A stretch of DNA of 64,000 nucleotides from Warburgia ugandensis (Eukaryota; Streptophyta; Magnoliopsida; Canellales; Canellaceae): NCBI GenBank assembly GCA_035236585.1, contig CP141127.1:75187495-75251494 (forward strand), given 5' to 3'. The notes under the pieces were generated by a model. It was given only the letters and a program-made list of their open reading frames with translations, had not been told where the DNA came from and searched no databases. The translations under genes and the position numbers were made by a program. Numbering within the stretch: the stretch's first letter is position 1; every line of letters begins with the position of its first letter. This document shows, in pieces, positions 11,962 through 23,120 of this stretch.

Positions 11962-12111
11962 GTACTATTGGTCGCACCACAAAGCACAGAGAATGTTTTG
12001 TCAACCATTGGGCAAGAAGAGTTATTAGAACTGACTGCTGGAGGGATTTCATTATCTTCAGACCAGAAAATATTGCGTGAAATCCGTGGACCAAAGACTT
12101 CAATGGTTTAA
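11962..12111 (+). CDS. Possible orphan terminal exon (49 codons), unrecognised
   Basis: A pyrimidine-rich acceptor (CTCTTTCTTAG, ending 11961) is followed by 49 sense codons and TAA. The reading contains LSTIGQEELLELTAGG, with a composition unlike the surrounding A/T-rich noise. No upstream exon or donor was found, and the minus-strand XTH pseudogene begins 218 bp further on. It could be the last exon of a plant gene broken by rearrangement, or chance. I do not recognise the family. Confidence 0.25.
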   Translation, partial: VLLVAPQSTENVLSTIGQEELLELTAGGISLSSDQKILREIRGPKTSMV

Positions 12112-12329
12112 CTGCAGCTAGCTTCCAAATTCACGAACATAAGTTGACTACTTTTGTACATTAATAACAAACTAAACATATAAATATCTAAACTAAACCA
12201 AACAGCCCTCATCTTCATCAGAAAATCACCAAGACACCATCAAATCTAAACCCTACATTCCCACAATAACGTCTGTATTCTGGTAACTCCATTCCTAACA
12301 AGGTCTGGGCCGTCATTTACATACAAAAC

Positions 12330-14464
12330 TCAACCCTCAGGAAAGGAGCATTCTGGAGGAAATCCATGTGGAAAGCGCTTGGCATCGCGACAGTAATCGT
12401 AGATCATGTAATTCCTCCGAACCCACTCCAGTTTCTGTGTCCCCCTAGTGTCTAGTACTTGGCTCCACCATCTATCTCTGGTTGCGGAGCACGACGATTT
12501 CCCTGCAGTCCAGACGCAGGCATCAGCGTCAAAACCTCGGTAGGAGGCGATGAATGGGGCGTTAGTCCAGTCAGTTTTGACAAGTCCTCCTCGAGTGGCC
12601 CAATCATCGGCGTTCCAAATGCTCCAAAACAAGCGCATCGGCTGATTCTTAGGATACGGGATCCCATGCGCTTCTCGATTCCTGAATACTCTGACTGGTG
12701 TTCCGTCTACGTAAAAGCTGAAAGATAGAGAGAAGTGGGCGTTAGTCCCGTTTGAGGGTGGAAATATCAAATAAAAAACCAAAAGAGACTCGCTGTTTCC
12801 GTAATACACATCTTTGGAGGCCACATATTTGATTGATGTGCAGATGATCCAATTCATGCCTTATTCTAAGAGCTGCTAACTTTTGCCTCAATTGGGTCTT
12901 GGTTTCCCTTGATCGCGTAATCCTAGAGCCTTGATCTATCAAGCTGTGATTAGAAATCGAAAAATGTGAAGCTGTTCCCTTTCTCGACTATGTTTCGTTG
13001 ATGGGGTTGTTCTTTCAGAAGTGGAACTCTAATTAGGTGACCATTGAGTAGTACTGTTGTTCACACAAACTATCCGATCAAGGCCTATTGAATCATCAGA
13101 TCTGATCGTTGTTCACATAGCAAATCTGGGCCCTAGATGGCCTGCATTTTGACCTTACTGTAAGTTGTCGTCTATTGAGTTATTTCTTGTTTGGGAGAAT
13201 TAGCGCAAGGGTGCAGTGCACACGCTTGCGGTAAAAGATGACAAAAGATGTTTCCAGAGGTTACAGGTGAGGATAGATTTGTCCCATGCATAAGGGACGA
13301 CATTTACTTGGCAACTCGATGGTCGTGATCGTCCAACAGCTGGGCTCCACTTATCTTTTCTGCCGCTCGTCTGCATCAACCATAACAGATCGACAGGAAT
13401 AATGCTTCAGTTACCTTAAATTCCTCCATCTTGGAATTGTCTAATGCCCCATCTGGCAGCCACAGTTTATTTTAGGCTCTTCGATTCTTGAGAGACTAAA
13501 TTAGTAAAGGGAAATGGTATATGCGCCCCAACTTCAGGTTAGCCTGGATTTCTGATGATCTGACTCGTTCGCCATGCTCTAGATGAAAACTACGGAGCGT
13601 GGCCGATAAAAAATAATGGCCACATAAGCCCATTTGAGAATTGTTTAATAAGTGGGATCATGAATTCCCATTATTTCTTTCTATGTATTCGCTCGTCTCT
13701 CTGCACGTGGACGTACACCTGTCAAGTATCCCCCGATGAAAGGTTTGCTTTGAACGTGGTTTAAGAATCAAACCAGGGGCATCAGGTGGTTTATATTTCC
13801 TCGTACGTTACGAAACAGCCGCTTCTAAAGGGGACATGATCACTGTGGAGGTCCGTAGTAACCCTTTCTATCCTCTTTTGTTTTCCGGGTTGCGGCACAA
13901 TATTTAACAGTATTTGCAGCGGATTCCGGAGAATAGAGTAACTGTGAAACGCGTCCCTGGGATCAAACCACAGGTAGAACTGTTGCTCTCTGTCACCTTT
14001 TCCCTGGGTATACACGTTGGTATGGAGTATATACGCTTCCCAAGTAACATTCCCCAAAAATTCGAAATCTATCTCGCCGTGGCTCAAACCCTGCGAGTGC
14101 AGCTGTTCCACAAGCACACCATCATGTTCAATTCAGTAACCCCTTACAGAAAGAACAAAAAACAACAACGATTACAATTAGGACAAACTATCTAATACTT
14201 CAGTTTCCTCACATAGTATGCTGTAACAGTGCCGGCAGAATCGGGGCACCACTTTGATCTGCATGTCAATTTTGCCGAATAGATACTCATTTTGGACTCA
14301 AATCCAGAGCCAGAGGTCTTATTGAGGGAGAGCACTAGCTGGTTTCCATTATCAAATATCTTGGCTCGCTCACCACCCTAACTGAGGTCAATATCGGTGA
14401 TGATATTGGCCATAACTGTTACTAGAAACATCAGCAGGAAGGTAGGAATGGCGAAGGAAGACAT
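12330..14464 (-). pseudogene. Xyloglucan endotransglucosylase/hydrolase (XTH, GH16) pseudogene, three exons
   Basis: XTHs are secreted enzymes that cut and rejoin xyloglucan in the cell wall. Exon 1 is 14464-14213 (signal peptide MSSFAIPTFLLMFLVTVMA; donor GTGAGG). Exon 2 is 14102-13909 (acceptor AACAG, donor GTTAAA) and holds the catalytic box [11 protein letters not shown], keeping the E-x-D-x-E residues although the usual leading Asp is Gly. Exon 3 is 12717-12330 (acceptor TTTCAG) with [20 protein letters not shown] and the four Cys of the XET C-terminal region, ending FPEG-stop. Joined length is 834 nt, about 277 codons, normal for the family. Exon 1 is damaged: TAG at 14380-14378 replaces the Trp of the family's ITWGDGRAK-like motif, and a one-base loss followed by a two-base loss puts about 15 codons out of frame before SAGTVTAYY returns. 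Intron lengths are 110 and 1191 bp. Exons 2 and 3 are open, so decay is recent or an assembly error is possible. Confidence 0.85.
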
Positions 14465-14573
14465 TTTGGTCGGTACCAATTAAGATCTAGAAGCCATAAA
14501 TGCTAAAACGTTTGTTATAACATGGGAATTTGGAGAGGGGTGAGAGGATTTTATCGGGAGAGAGGGCGGTGTT

Positions 14574-14984
14574 TTGGAGAGAGGATTGAGAGTAGGTTTG
14601 CAGCTGGCTTTGGATGGGTTGGTGGCGTTTGCAGGATACAGAGCGTCTTTTTGGCGGATAGGGGAAGCTTTGGACGATCCATTATGGGCTTTGACGAGTG
14701 GCCCTGCGAAAGAGACGCCGTGGCTCTTCAACTATCTCTCGCTCTTAATCTCTCCTCTCCAGCTCATGAATTATGATCTTTCTCGTAAGAGAAGTTTACA
14801 ATTAGAGCTTTACTTCCAAGCTTTATTTCTAGAAATTCTTGTGGTGTGTTTTTATTATTCTCGAGAAGAGTTGTTATTTTGTGTCTACTCTTGGAAATCA
14901 GTCCACGGGTTTGCAGCAGCTAAAAGACATGCGGGGCCCTCAAGTCTTCTGATTGAGACCGCTTATCCTTGGGCCATGTTTTAG
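14574..14984 (+). CDS. Unrecognised 136-codon ORF upstream of the XTH pseudogene
   Basis: Divergent to the XTH, starting 110 bp from its ATG. The first part (about 70 codons, to 14780) is less A/T-rich than its surroundings and reads as a plausible amphipathic segment (GYRASFWRIGEALDDPLWAL). The overlapping minus frame (14480-14731) is equally open, so coding strand and reality are both uncertain. It could be a gene fragment. No family recognised. Confidence 0.2.
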   Translation: MERGLRVGLQLALDGLVAFAGYRASFWRIGEALDDPLWALTSGPAKETPWLFNYLSLLISPLQLMNYDLSRKRSLQLELYFQALFLEILVVCFYYSREELLFCVYSWKSVHGFAAAKRHAGPSSLLIETAYPWAMF

Positions 14985-14997
14985 TCAAAAAATCATG

Positions 14998-15300
14998 CCA
15001 AGAATTCCATCTACTTGATGATTGCAACCATTAGTCGTAATTTTGGAGCGAAGAATGGATGCTTCAGAAAGTTCAGATGAGAAGGCAGAAAAATCTTAAC
15101 ACGTTGAAGAGTTAAATTGATCCACTCGTGGAAAAAAATTCACCATTTTTTATAATTTGGTGCCAAAAATATCATCTACAAATGATCGTGACCATTGGTA
15201 TTCTTAAGGGGATCGAATGGATGTTTCAGAAAGTTCAGATGACAAGGTCGAAAGTCCAACACATTGGAGAGATAACATAGGGTGGAAAAATTCGGGGTAC
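14998..15300 (+). repeat. Diverged tandem duplication, period about 165 bp
   Basis: The blocks from about 14998 and 15163 share CCAA.AAT.(C)CATCTAC..ATGAT, then GAATGGATG.TTCAGAAAGTTCAGATGA.AAGG, then GTGGAAAAA.TTC. Old local duplication without coding content. Confidence 0.65.
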
Positions 15301-16718
15301 TCAGTACTAAGATGTAGAAGATCTACAGTTTGGATGATCAACCACTTTGGGAACCCATAAGTATGTTGTTTGCGCCGAACCGTGCAATTCTGTTTATACA
15401 AGGAGTTCATATATATGTGGTGTTCCCAAGTGTAAATCAATGTGCGGGGATTTAGTTTGCAGTATAAGTACACGTAGTTCCGACATTTGGTTATCCAAAT
15501 TAACCATTCATCTTGAGCCCACATCTTAGATAGGCCGTGCAAGAAATATTCTCCATTGAATGATTGCATATCATTTACAAATGATTGTGTAAATGAAGAT
15601 ATTTATATGGTGTGGATTCTTGTCAAAGATTAGTTATATTTTGAAGAAGCTGTAGATGGTTTTCATTATCTTTTTTCTTATTTATAATTTAATATACATA
15701 TGCATATTCATTTTCAAGTAAGAAGAGAAAATAACAAAGTCATTTTTAACTTCTTCAAAATGATTTTACTTGTCAACTGACACTTGACGTAAAACCCTCT
15801 TCCTTCTTTATTCGGGCTTGGGACCAGCATCGGCCATTGTGGAGAAAAGATTTTTTAAGAATGTAGATAAAAGTGGTAAAAAAAGATTTAAAAACTTTAG
15901 AACTAAATGAAGCCATGAATAAGATATTGATGATGATGATGATGATATAGTATGGATTTCATTCTTTTGAGCATGACTCCTCCCAGGACTTTACGTGGTT
16001 TCTGTCTGCCGTGAAGTGCTAAGCGTATGTACGACTATCCTGTTGAATTTGTGCGCTAAAATGTGTGTATCGGTCATTGTTGAAGTTGCAGCGACTGAGC
16101 AATGCTTAGTTAGCACCAAAGAGAAATAAGAAAGGAAAGAGAGGGACGGTGTCAATTGTTTGACTTGTCAAGTTTCACACCCTAAACGGGGCCGACTCGT
16201 TAATTTTTCACCTGTTTTCAACCGTCCCTTTATTGGCTACGTGCCCATTTCTAAAGCAATTTCCTGGACTAATGATAATATATAGCAAAGATTGCAACTA
16301 ATCATACATATAGTAGTGCAAACGCAACTCTTGTCACTTTATATAATTCGGGGGTGGGTGTGTCAACTCGAAGAAGAGGAGTCCTCCTGATAATTATAGG
16401 CATGCCTCACTTATCTAGAGTCCATTTTGTGGGCCCTATAATCCAATGAGAAAGTGGCAGACATTTGTTAAAACTACATCAATAATTTTTCTGACTTGGA
16501 CGGCCATCTAGCAAGGACAGCTGCCAACATTAAGAACCATCAATTGGTTGGTTATCTATCACTGACAGCTGTGATCCTGTGAACAAAAAGGCCCATCAGT
16601 TGTGTGGTTGAGATGGTCCGATTCAAAGGATTAGGATATGTCAACTTTTAATCAATGAACATCCTATTCACCGAATGACAAGTGTGGCTGCTGACAAGCA
16701 AACAGCATGGTTCATAGA
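15301..16718. other. Unassigned intergenic stretch
   Basis: Includes a short GAT repeat at about 15928-15945. Short open frames on both strands at 15204-15569 look accidental. No transposon terminus recognised. Confidence 0.45.
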
Positions 16719-17006
16719 CTATAGACCATTCTTACACAAAAGGTCAGTTACGCATACATTATTGTAAGCAGCTAATTTTACATTCAACCCGCCGGGCCTT
16801 ACGTGGGAAATGTATATGAACGAGGACATTGAGCTTGTATACGTCAAAGGACAGTTAAAATGGTTCGTCCGTTCTGGTTCTTTTATTTCTTTTCTTCTCT
16901 CGAAAGTTAGTCCCGCACAGCCATGCAGGAGTCTCCCCTGGTCACCTAAGGTGTGATGCTGCTCCTTGGGCCACTGCGCTAGCTGCAAACGGTTCTGATA
17001 CTATTC
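16719..17006 (-). other. Possible retroelement leader with degenerate tRNA-Met primer site
   Basis: On the minus strand AGTATCAGAACCG (about 17004-16992) resembles the plant initiator-Met primer site TGGTATCAGAGCC. It is followed by an 89-codon open frame (16988-16719) starting MQLAQWPKEQHHTLGDQ. No flanking LTR was identified, so this is only a suggestion. Confidence 0.2.
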
Positions 17007-18746
17007 CAAATGGATATCTGATCGCAAGATAGTGTCCAATAAAAATCAATGGCGTTCCTTCTTGTGGATCAAGGGTTTAGGACAATTTTATTAAGAATAA
17101 AACCGTGGGGATGGGAACGACTGGCAGTCACCTGTCGGATTAATGAAGCTGATCATGCCCATGAGGCATAGGAGGGCCCAGAAAAGTGGCTGCTAGAGAA
17201 TGACATGAACAGCCACCATCTTTTTCGGCTATTCTTTTAATTGATATCCAACTTGTGTTTGGAGTTAATTCTGCTGGAACGTATGAGCAACTTAATCCAA
17301 CCAAAGATAAAGCTGAAACTTGGATTAAGATGGGTTGACATATACAGTGGAAAAGATTTTAGAAAAAGTCTTTTAAGTAGTAGGAGATAAAGATCAGAGT
17401 TGAAAGAAATGGACTCCGTCGTCGTTGTCTCCTTCTCTGATATCTTAGCAGCTTCTCAAATTATTATTTGTATTCGCCAGCTGCAACAACTGGCAATTTT
17501 GGTCAAGATTAGTGCTGTTAGGTTGCTTCTCCATGAAGTGGTAAGTTGGTATAAATTGCACCATTTCTAATATGTCAATTGCATCCTTTCTTAGTATCCA
17601 AAAACCAAACATGTTAATTTCCTTGGAAATAATATCTTTCTGCTCATAAAAGAAAAACCTTTCTCTTTGTTGGTCTCATGTCACACTCTTGCACCCTCAT
17701 ATTGAACTTATCTCGGACACCACGGGAATCAATTAGTTAAAGCAATCAGATGCACCAACTACTATGTAGTGTTTGCACCAATAACCATATATGAGCAGAA
17801 GCACTGGAGCCAATTACCTACTAAGCTGATTCCATGAGCTCATGTTCTCCTACATTTGGCACGCTCTAATAGCTACAATTACCTAATATTCAGTTTGAGC
17901 TCGATGATTCAGATATACCCACCAAAATAGAGTATGCTATTTGCACGGCCAAACATGGTACCTGGTATCTCCTTATAAATATTTTATTGGTTTTCCTGTC
18001 ATTCAATAAAAAGAGCTATTGGTTTTCACATATGATTACAAATACAATTTTTTAGAATCATATGTATTAGCATACTTTTGAAAATACAAGAAATCCAATT
18101 ACAGTGAAATCGGATGAAGGGGCCGGGTCATCCAAATTGGGCCCTTCCTGCAGAATGCACGCTTTATGACAAAGCGTCTTATATGGTGCTATGATTTAGC
18201 ATTCCTAAGGAGGATATTCTCAAATATAGGGTTAGGCTGGGCTGGATGGCTTCTTTCTTTTTGCTATTCATGTTCTGGATGAGACTAATGTAAGCTGTCT
18301 CTTATTAGTCAGACTTTTTTGTTTTGCGGGTTGTTGAGGGACAATATCAGCTGGCTTAGTATTTGCTTAAGGGTTTGTTGGAGGAGCACATCCACTGATA
18401 CACTGTTTCGCTACTGCTTGATTATTTCGATTACGTTTGTTCATGATAACTTTTGTTAGCGGTAGAGAAGGACTTATCCGAGGGTTTCCGTTGGGCTTGA
18501 ACATCCGAACGTTGACCAAGCAATATCTATCAATGAATAGAGTAGATGACTAGATTCCCGTCTAGTGTTTTTGGACATCTTGAGTCTAATTAGTCTTTTC
18601 ACTTGTTCCTATGTGAGTTATAGTTAAGTAAAGTATGCTTCACGTACTATGTACACAATTAGGCGATTGTTGATAACCTAGGTGTTCGAGTGTGGCACGT
18701 GGTGCAAGAGCGAGTCTCAATAGTGCAGCAGCGGACCATGCAGCCA
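17007..18746. other. Unassigned stretch with one short ORF
   Basis: A 53-codon ORF at 17409-17570 (+) begins MDSVVVVSFSDILAASQ and has a consensus donor (GTG|GTAAGT, about 17540) inside it, so its start could be a first exon. No partner exon was found and no family recognised. The rest shows no clear feature. Confidence 0.3.
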
Positions 18747-18755
18747 AAGTATAAA

Positions 18756-19471
18756 ATGTTTTTTCTTTTTAAATTGTCATCACTTTATGGCATTTTTGCA
18801 AGAAAATTCAATGTTTTCACCATTTTGCAAATTTGCCATTAAGTTTTCTGGAACTTTTGCAAAATTTTCATTTTGTTAGGTTTCCATCCTCTTTCCCTGT
18901 TAATTTTTACAAAATTATCCTTATTTAACAGACATTAGACAAACATTTGGTTGCCAGAGAAGATATAGAAAAATAGGGGCTGTGACCTGGGTAGCGAGGT
19001 GGACATAGGACAAGGGCGCAGTCAACCTTGGGGGGTGTTGTCTATTGGGCATCTGCATGCTGTTCCGGCTCAGGGAGCGGGGTGGGGGTGGAGAGGGGTC
19101 GAACTGGGTACTGATGCAGGGGGGAGGTGCAATCTAGTAGCATGAGTCGGGGTCGGGGGGGTGGCGGGGAATCTAGGTATGCCAAGGGGTGATCGGGAGG
19201 GTGGCCATCTGGGGATATAGTCCGTCGATCAACAGTGCCGGTGGGTGCCCAGTGGCGCAAGAAAATGTATAAAAAACCAAGGGCCCAAGAAGGGACAAGG
19301 ATAATAATGGTATTTAATAAAAATTAACAGAGAAAAAGATGAAAATCTAACAGATCGGAAAATTTGCAAAGTTCCTACAAACTTAATGGCAAATTTGCAA
19401 AATGATGAAAATGTTGGATTTTCTTGCAAAAAGGCCATAAAGTAAAGTAATGGCAAATTTGCAAAAAATTC
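18756..19471. mobile_element. Non-autonomous Mutator-like element with GC-rich core
   Basis: Perfect 9-bp direct repeats AAGTATAAA flank the element (18747-18755 and 19472-19480), the size made by Mutator-type transposases. The ends are inverted repeats of about 175 bp (18756-18930 against 19297-19471) containing copies of TTTTGCAAATTTGCCATTA, diverged between arms. The 365-bp interior is sharply GC-rich (G-runs on the + strand) in A/T-rich surroundings, as expected if it holds captured host sequence (a Pack-MULE). The best open frame in the core is minus 19260-19042, proline-rich and unrecognised. There is no transposase. Confidence 0.8.
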
Positions 19472-19760
19472 AAGTATAAACAATGAACCGTGTACCCTAG
19501 TTATTTGCCGTATGCATCAAGTGCAAGCTTTATTTTTACTCTAATGACTTCATCTTTTGTCACCCAGTGGATTTCTCACTTCAAACATTATTATATCGGT
19601 CGATTTGTAACTGGGTTTCAAGGCCATGACTCAAAAAGCCAATGACATTGGAACTATGTACGTACAGGGAGTTGTGATTCAATGGGCAAATTATCCATCC
19701 CCACAACCTTACAAGAAGAGATCAACAGGAGTTGATGTCGACATTGTTGAAATACTAAAT

Positions 19761-20184
19761 CTCATGGATGCTAGTATAAAGCACGGTAGCACCCTAACAA
19801 CAGTGAAGCGCCTCTAATTTTTCACGATAGGCTATACATACCATTGAACCAAGCCATTCACTTGATATAGGAAAGTTTGGATATATTGCAGCCCAAAATC
19901 ATTCCAAAAGAAAGTCTTAACAAGAAAGAAATGATGCTTTTATCTTGCTAGATATGGGTGGTCAAAAGCTCCTAAAAAAAAATAGTTTGCAGTCAATGAA
20001 CTAAACCACAATTTGTTGGAAGCCAATGACTTTCTTTTGGAATTAATTTTTGGGCCATGAGATATTCAAAATTAGGTGTGTCAAATGGATGGCATGAATT
20101 CATGGTGTGTGACCTCACCATAGAAAAGGAGAGATGCTTTACTGTTGTAGGGATGCTGTCATGTTTTATACCAGCATTCCTCAC
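19761..20184. repeat. Long imperfect inverted repeat, arms about 156 bp
   Basis: Left arm 19761-19916 and right arm 20028-20184 are reverse complements with substitutions; landmarks are ATTCCAAAAGAAAGTC against GACTTTCTTTTGGAAT and AACAACAGTGAAGC against GCTTTACTGTTGT. The spacer is 111 bp. Both arms read similarly in translation (SIKHGSTLTTVKRL against GIKHDSIPTTVKHL), showing a duplicated and inverted segment. A foldback element or an inverted duplication is possible; no target duplication was identified. Confidence 0.75.
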
Positions 20185-20446
20185 CACTCAATATAGCAAG
20201 AATTTCTTAGACACATCACAGTTACATCATAGACGTCCTCAAAAGTGGGGTGACGGGCCTAGTTTTTTTTTTGTTTTTTTAATCTTAAGAGGATAAGCAT
20301 GGTAGCAAGAATGTCCATGTGTGTGGGACTACTCGAGGCATTTTGAAGGGAAAAATTATTTGGTTGGTATAGGAAAGCTTTTGCCCATTAATTGAGGGTG
20401 CTGATGAATCTTAAAACGTAAGGATCTCTTCGATACTTCTACACTA

Positions 20447-20519
20447 TTTATAAAACAAACACCCTTAATGTAGGACTTTTAATGGAGTTATTAAGTCGAG
20501 AGTTTGCTTTATAAATAGT
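20447..20519. repeat. Short palindromic segment
   Basis: CTATTTATAAAACAAAC at 20447-20463 is matched by GTTTGCTTTATAAATAG at 20503-20519 with one mismatch and a 39-base loop. Possibly a small MITE-like hairpin. Confidence 0.5.
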
Positions 20520-21429
20520 ATGGTTTCATATTATAAATATATGATAATATTAGATATAATATATTATATGTTTTTATTCTTTACAAAGAAAAAATTAATA
20601 CGAAGGATTTTTTGAGAATAGGTTGGCAGACATTTTGAAAATAAGAACAAGGGAGTCGAGAAATGATAGATATGTACAAAATATAAACTTTTACTCACCA
20701 AAAATTATTGTTTCTAAAAGTTAAAAAATGTTCTTTTTGTTTTTATCTGCAGCATTCTAACATTACTAAAGAAGAAAAATTGCCATCAAATTTCCCTAAT
20801 CTCAGACATGTTCATGTGCACATTCATGAGTAGTTTACAAAATTCACAAAATTAAAGCACTTCTAATATTGGGAGACCAAACTATCAACTTGATGACAGA
20901 ATGACCTTTTAAGGCTCAATTGAATTAGCTTCTTGAGCCCATATGGGTGGATTGTGTAAATGCCCAAGACTATTTGGTTTGCATTCCACTAAGGGATTCT
21001 GTACCACGGCATGTCCCACCTATAAGATTAAGTTCAATGAAAAATTAAACTCTTAGCGGAACCCTCATATGGATTATTGGACCGAGAGGTTAGGATCGTG
21101 GGATCGAGGTGAGATCCACTACATAAAACAGATCATAGATCAATCGGAGTAAATTACATCCATATATAACATGTAGGGTCCGATTTCTCTTTTCATTTTC
21201 TGAACGTGGCAATTCCAGATAAATACTCACACACGCATTCTTTGAGAGAACTCAAACTCGTGATGTGCACAACTGATACCCACTTTTTTAGGACTAGAAA
21301 ATTTCTACTAAAATGATTGAGACCAACTATTGTGGGACTAGAAAGTTTCTAATCTACTTAGCAGCTCTAACTTTAGAACTAATACAGTTAATGAACCATG
21401 AGGGGCGAAAGCACCAAAACACCCCAACA
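20520..21429. other. Unassigned stretch left of the copia element
   Basis: A/T-rich. ACCAACTATTGTGGGACTAGAAAGTTTCTA (in part) near 21325 echoes TTAGGACTAGAAAATTTCTA near 21290, a small local repeat. No gene seen. Confidence 0.4.
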
Positions 21430-21769
21430 GTATGTTGGAAAATAAGTACAACTCACAACTTTGTATTGCACAAAGAATTTGATACAAAGGAACACACAGA
21501 ATCACTCAAAATAACACTTGAAAGAACACTCCCAACTAAGAGCTTTGTTGATCACTCACAATTAATAATGTACAAAAACACAATTACCACTTACTTATAC
21601 CTACCACAAACTCAATAGCCACACACTTATGCATACTACATGTTTCACCAATAGCGACACAATTGTACCTAATATTAGAAGCTTCTATGGTTGGACTCTA
21701 TATGGACTTCGGGTATTAAAAATACTCTAAATGGACTTGGGCCTTCAGAAAAAAGTGTATTATTCAACA
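21430..21769 (-). repeat. 3' LTR of copia element
   Basis: Reads TGTTGGAAAATAAGTACA to ATTATTCAACA on the + strand. It matches the 29823-30202 copy over nearly its whole length but lacks an internal block of about 90 bp (the part around 29950-30050) and has a different tail near the polypurine side. Confidence 0.85.
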
Positions 21770-21776
21770 CCTCCCT

Positions 21777-23110
21777 TTAAAATTGTGTTGTGACACCGAG
21801 TAGATTTCTTAGTCTTGAAAGGTCTTCATGTTTGACTGGCTTGGTAAAAATATCAGCAACTTGATCAAGTGACTTCACGTACTCCACTTCTACATATTTC
21901 CTTGTGATGCACTCCTTGATTAAATGATAGTGGGTATTCATGTGTATGCTTCCATCATAGAAAACATGGTTTTTCTTTAACGTTATTGTTGACTTGTTGT
22001 TGACACAAATTTTGATTGGCTCTTCTTGTGGTATCCTTAATTCTTTCAACTAGTATTTTAACCTAATTATATGGAAAACACATGATGTAGTAGTTACGTA
22101 CTCAGCTTCATAGTTTGAGAGTGACAATTAGTTGCTTCTTTGACATCCACATGAAAGTGATGTCCTCCATGAAGAACACAAACCCTGGTTTGCTATTTGT
22201 ACTATCTATATCTCTACCCAAATTGATATCACTATATCTAACAAGTTTGTAGTCATTAGAAAATGAATATAATAAGTTGAAGTTGACTGTACCTTTAATG
22301 TAGCTGAGGATTCTCTTAGCAATTTTCAAGTGGGTAGTAGTTGGGTCTCAATGTAGTGGCTAACTAATCCTACGGCATAAAGAATATCTAGTCTTGTGCA
22401 TGTTAAGTAATGCAAACTTCCAACCATACTCTTGAAAAATGTTGAATCTACTTTTCTCCTTCATCGTACTTGGATAACTTGACTCCACATTCCATTGGCA
22501 TGTTTATGGGCTTGCAATTGTCTATCTTGAATTTCTTGAGTATCTCCCTTGCATGACTTTCTTGAGAGGTGAAAATTCCATCATTGTCTTTCTTTACTTC
22601 AATATAAAGATAGTATGACATGAGCCTAATGTCAGTCATCTCAATTTCTTTCATCATTAGTTTCTTGAAGTCTTCAAACATTCTTGATTGTTCTCGTAAA
22701 AATGAAGACATTAGTGCATAGGCATACAATTGGTAAATCTTTATCTTTGACTTTGATGTAGAGAGCATGCTCATAGGGTCATCTAGCAAAGCCATTTTCT
22801 TAATTGTACTTGTTGATTTAACTTATTCCATGCTCTTGGTGCTTGCATTAACCCATAAAGCACTTTCTTCAATTTTAGGACTTTGTCTTCTTGTCCTTTT
22901 ACCTCATAACCCCATGATTATTTGATGTAAGCTTCCTTTTCAAGGAATCCATTTAAGAAAGTATGCTTTACATCCATTTGAAAAATCCTCCACTTGTTTT
23001 GAGCTACCAAAGAAATTATTAGTCATATAGTTTCCAAACCAGCAACAGGAGCAAATACCTCATTGTAGTCAATGCTAGTTTTTTGACTATAACCCTTTAC
23101 GACTAATCTC
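21777..23110 (-). pseudogene. copia reverse transcriptase and RNase H remnant
   Basis: RT begins [19 protein letters not shown] and contains WRIFQMDVKHTFLNGF and VLYGLMQAPRAWN (stops intervene). The catalytic YVDD box is replaced by a YAYAL reading near 22710. After ECGVKLSKYDEGEK come the RNase H pieces ILSYIKGTVNFNLLY (22329-22108) and NKSTITLKKNHVFYDGS...HYHLIKECI (22049-21777). Inactive. Confidence 0.9.
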
Positions 23111-23120
23111 ACCTTGTTTC

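Noticed and set aside
12452..12942. Extra ORFs on both strands at the XTH locus
   Set aside because: Shadows of XTH exon 3 or of the adjoining intron.
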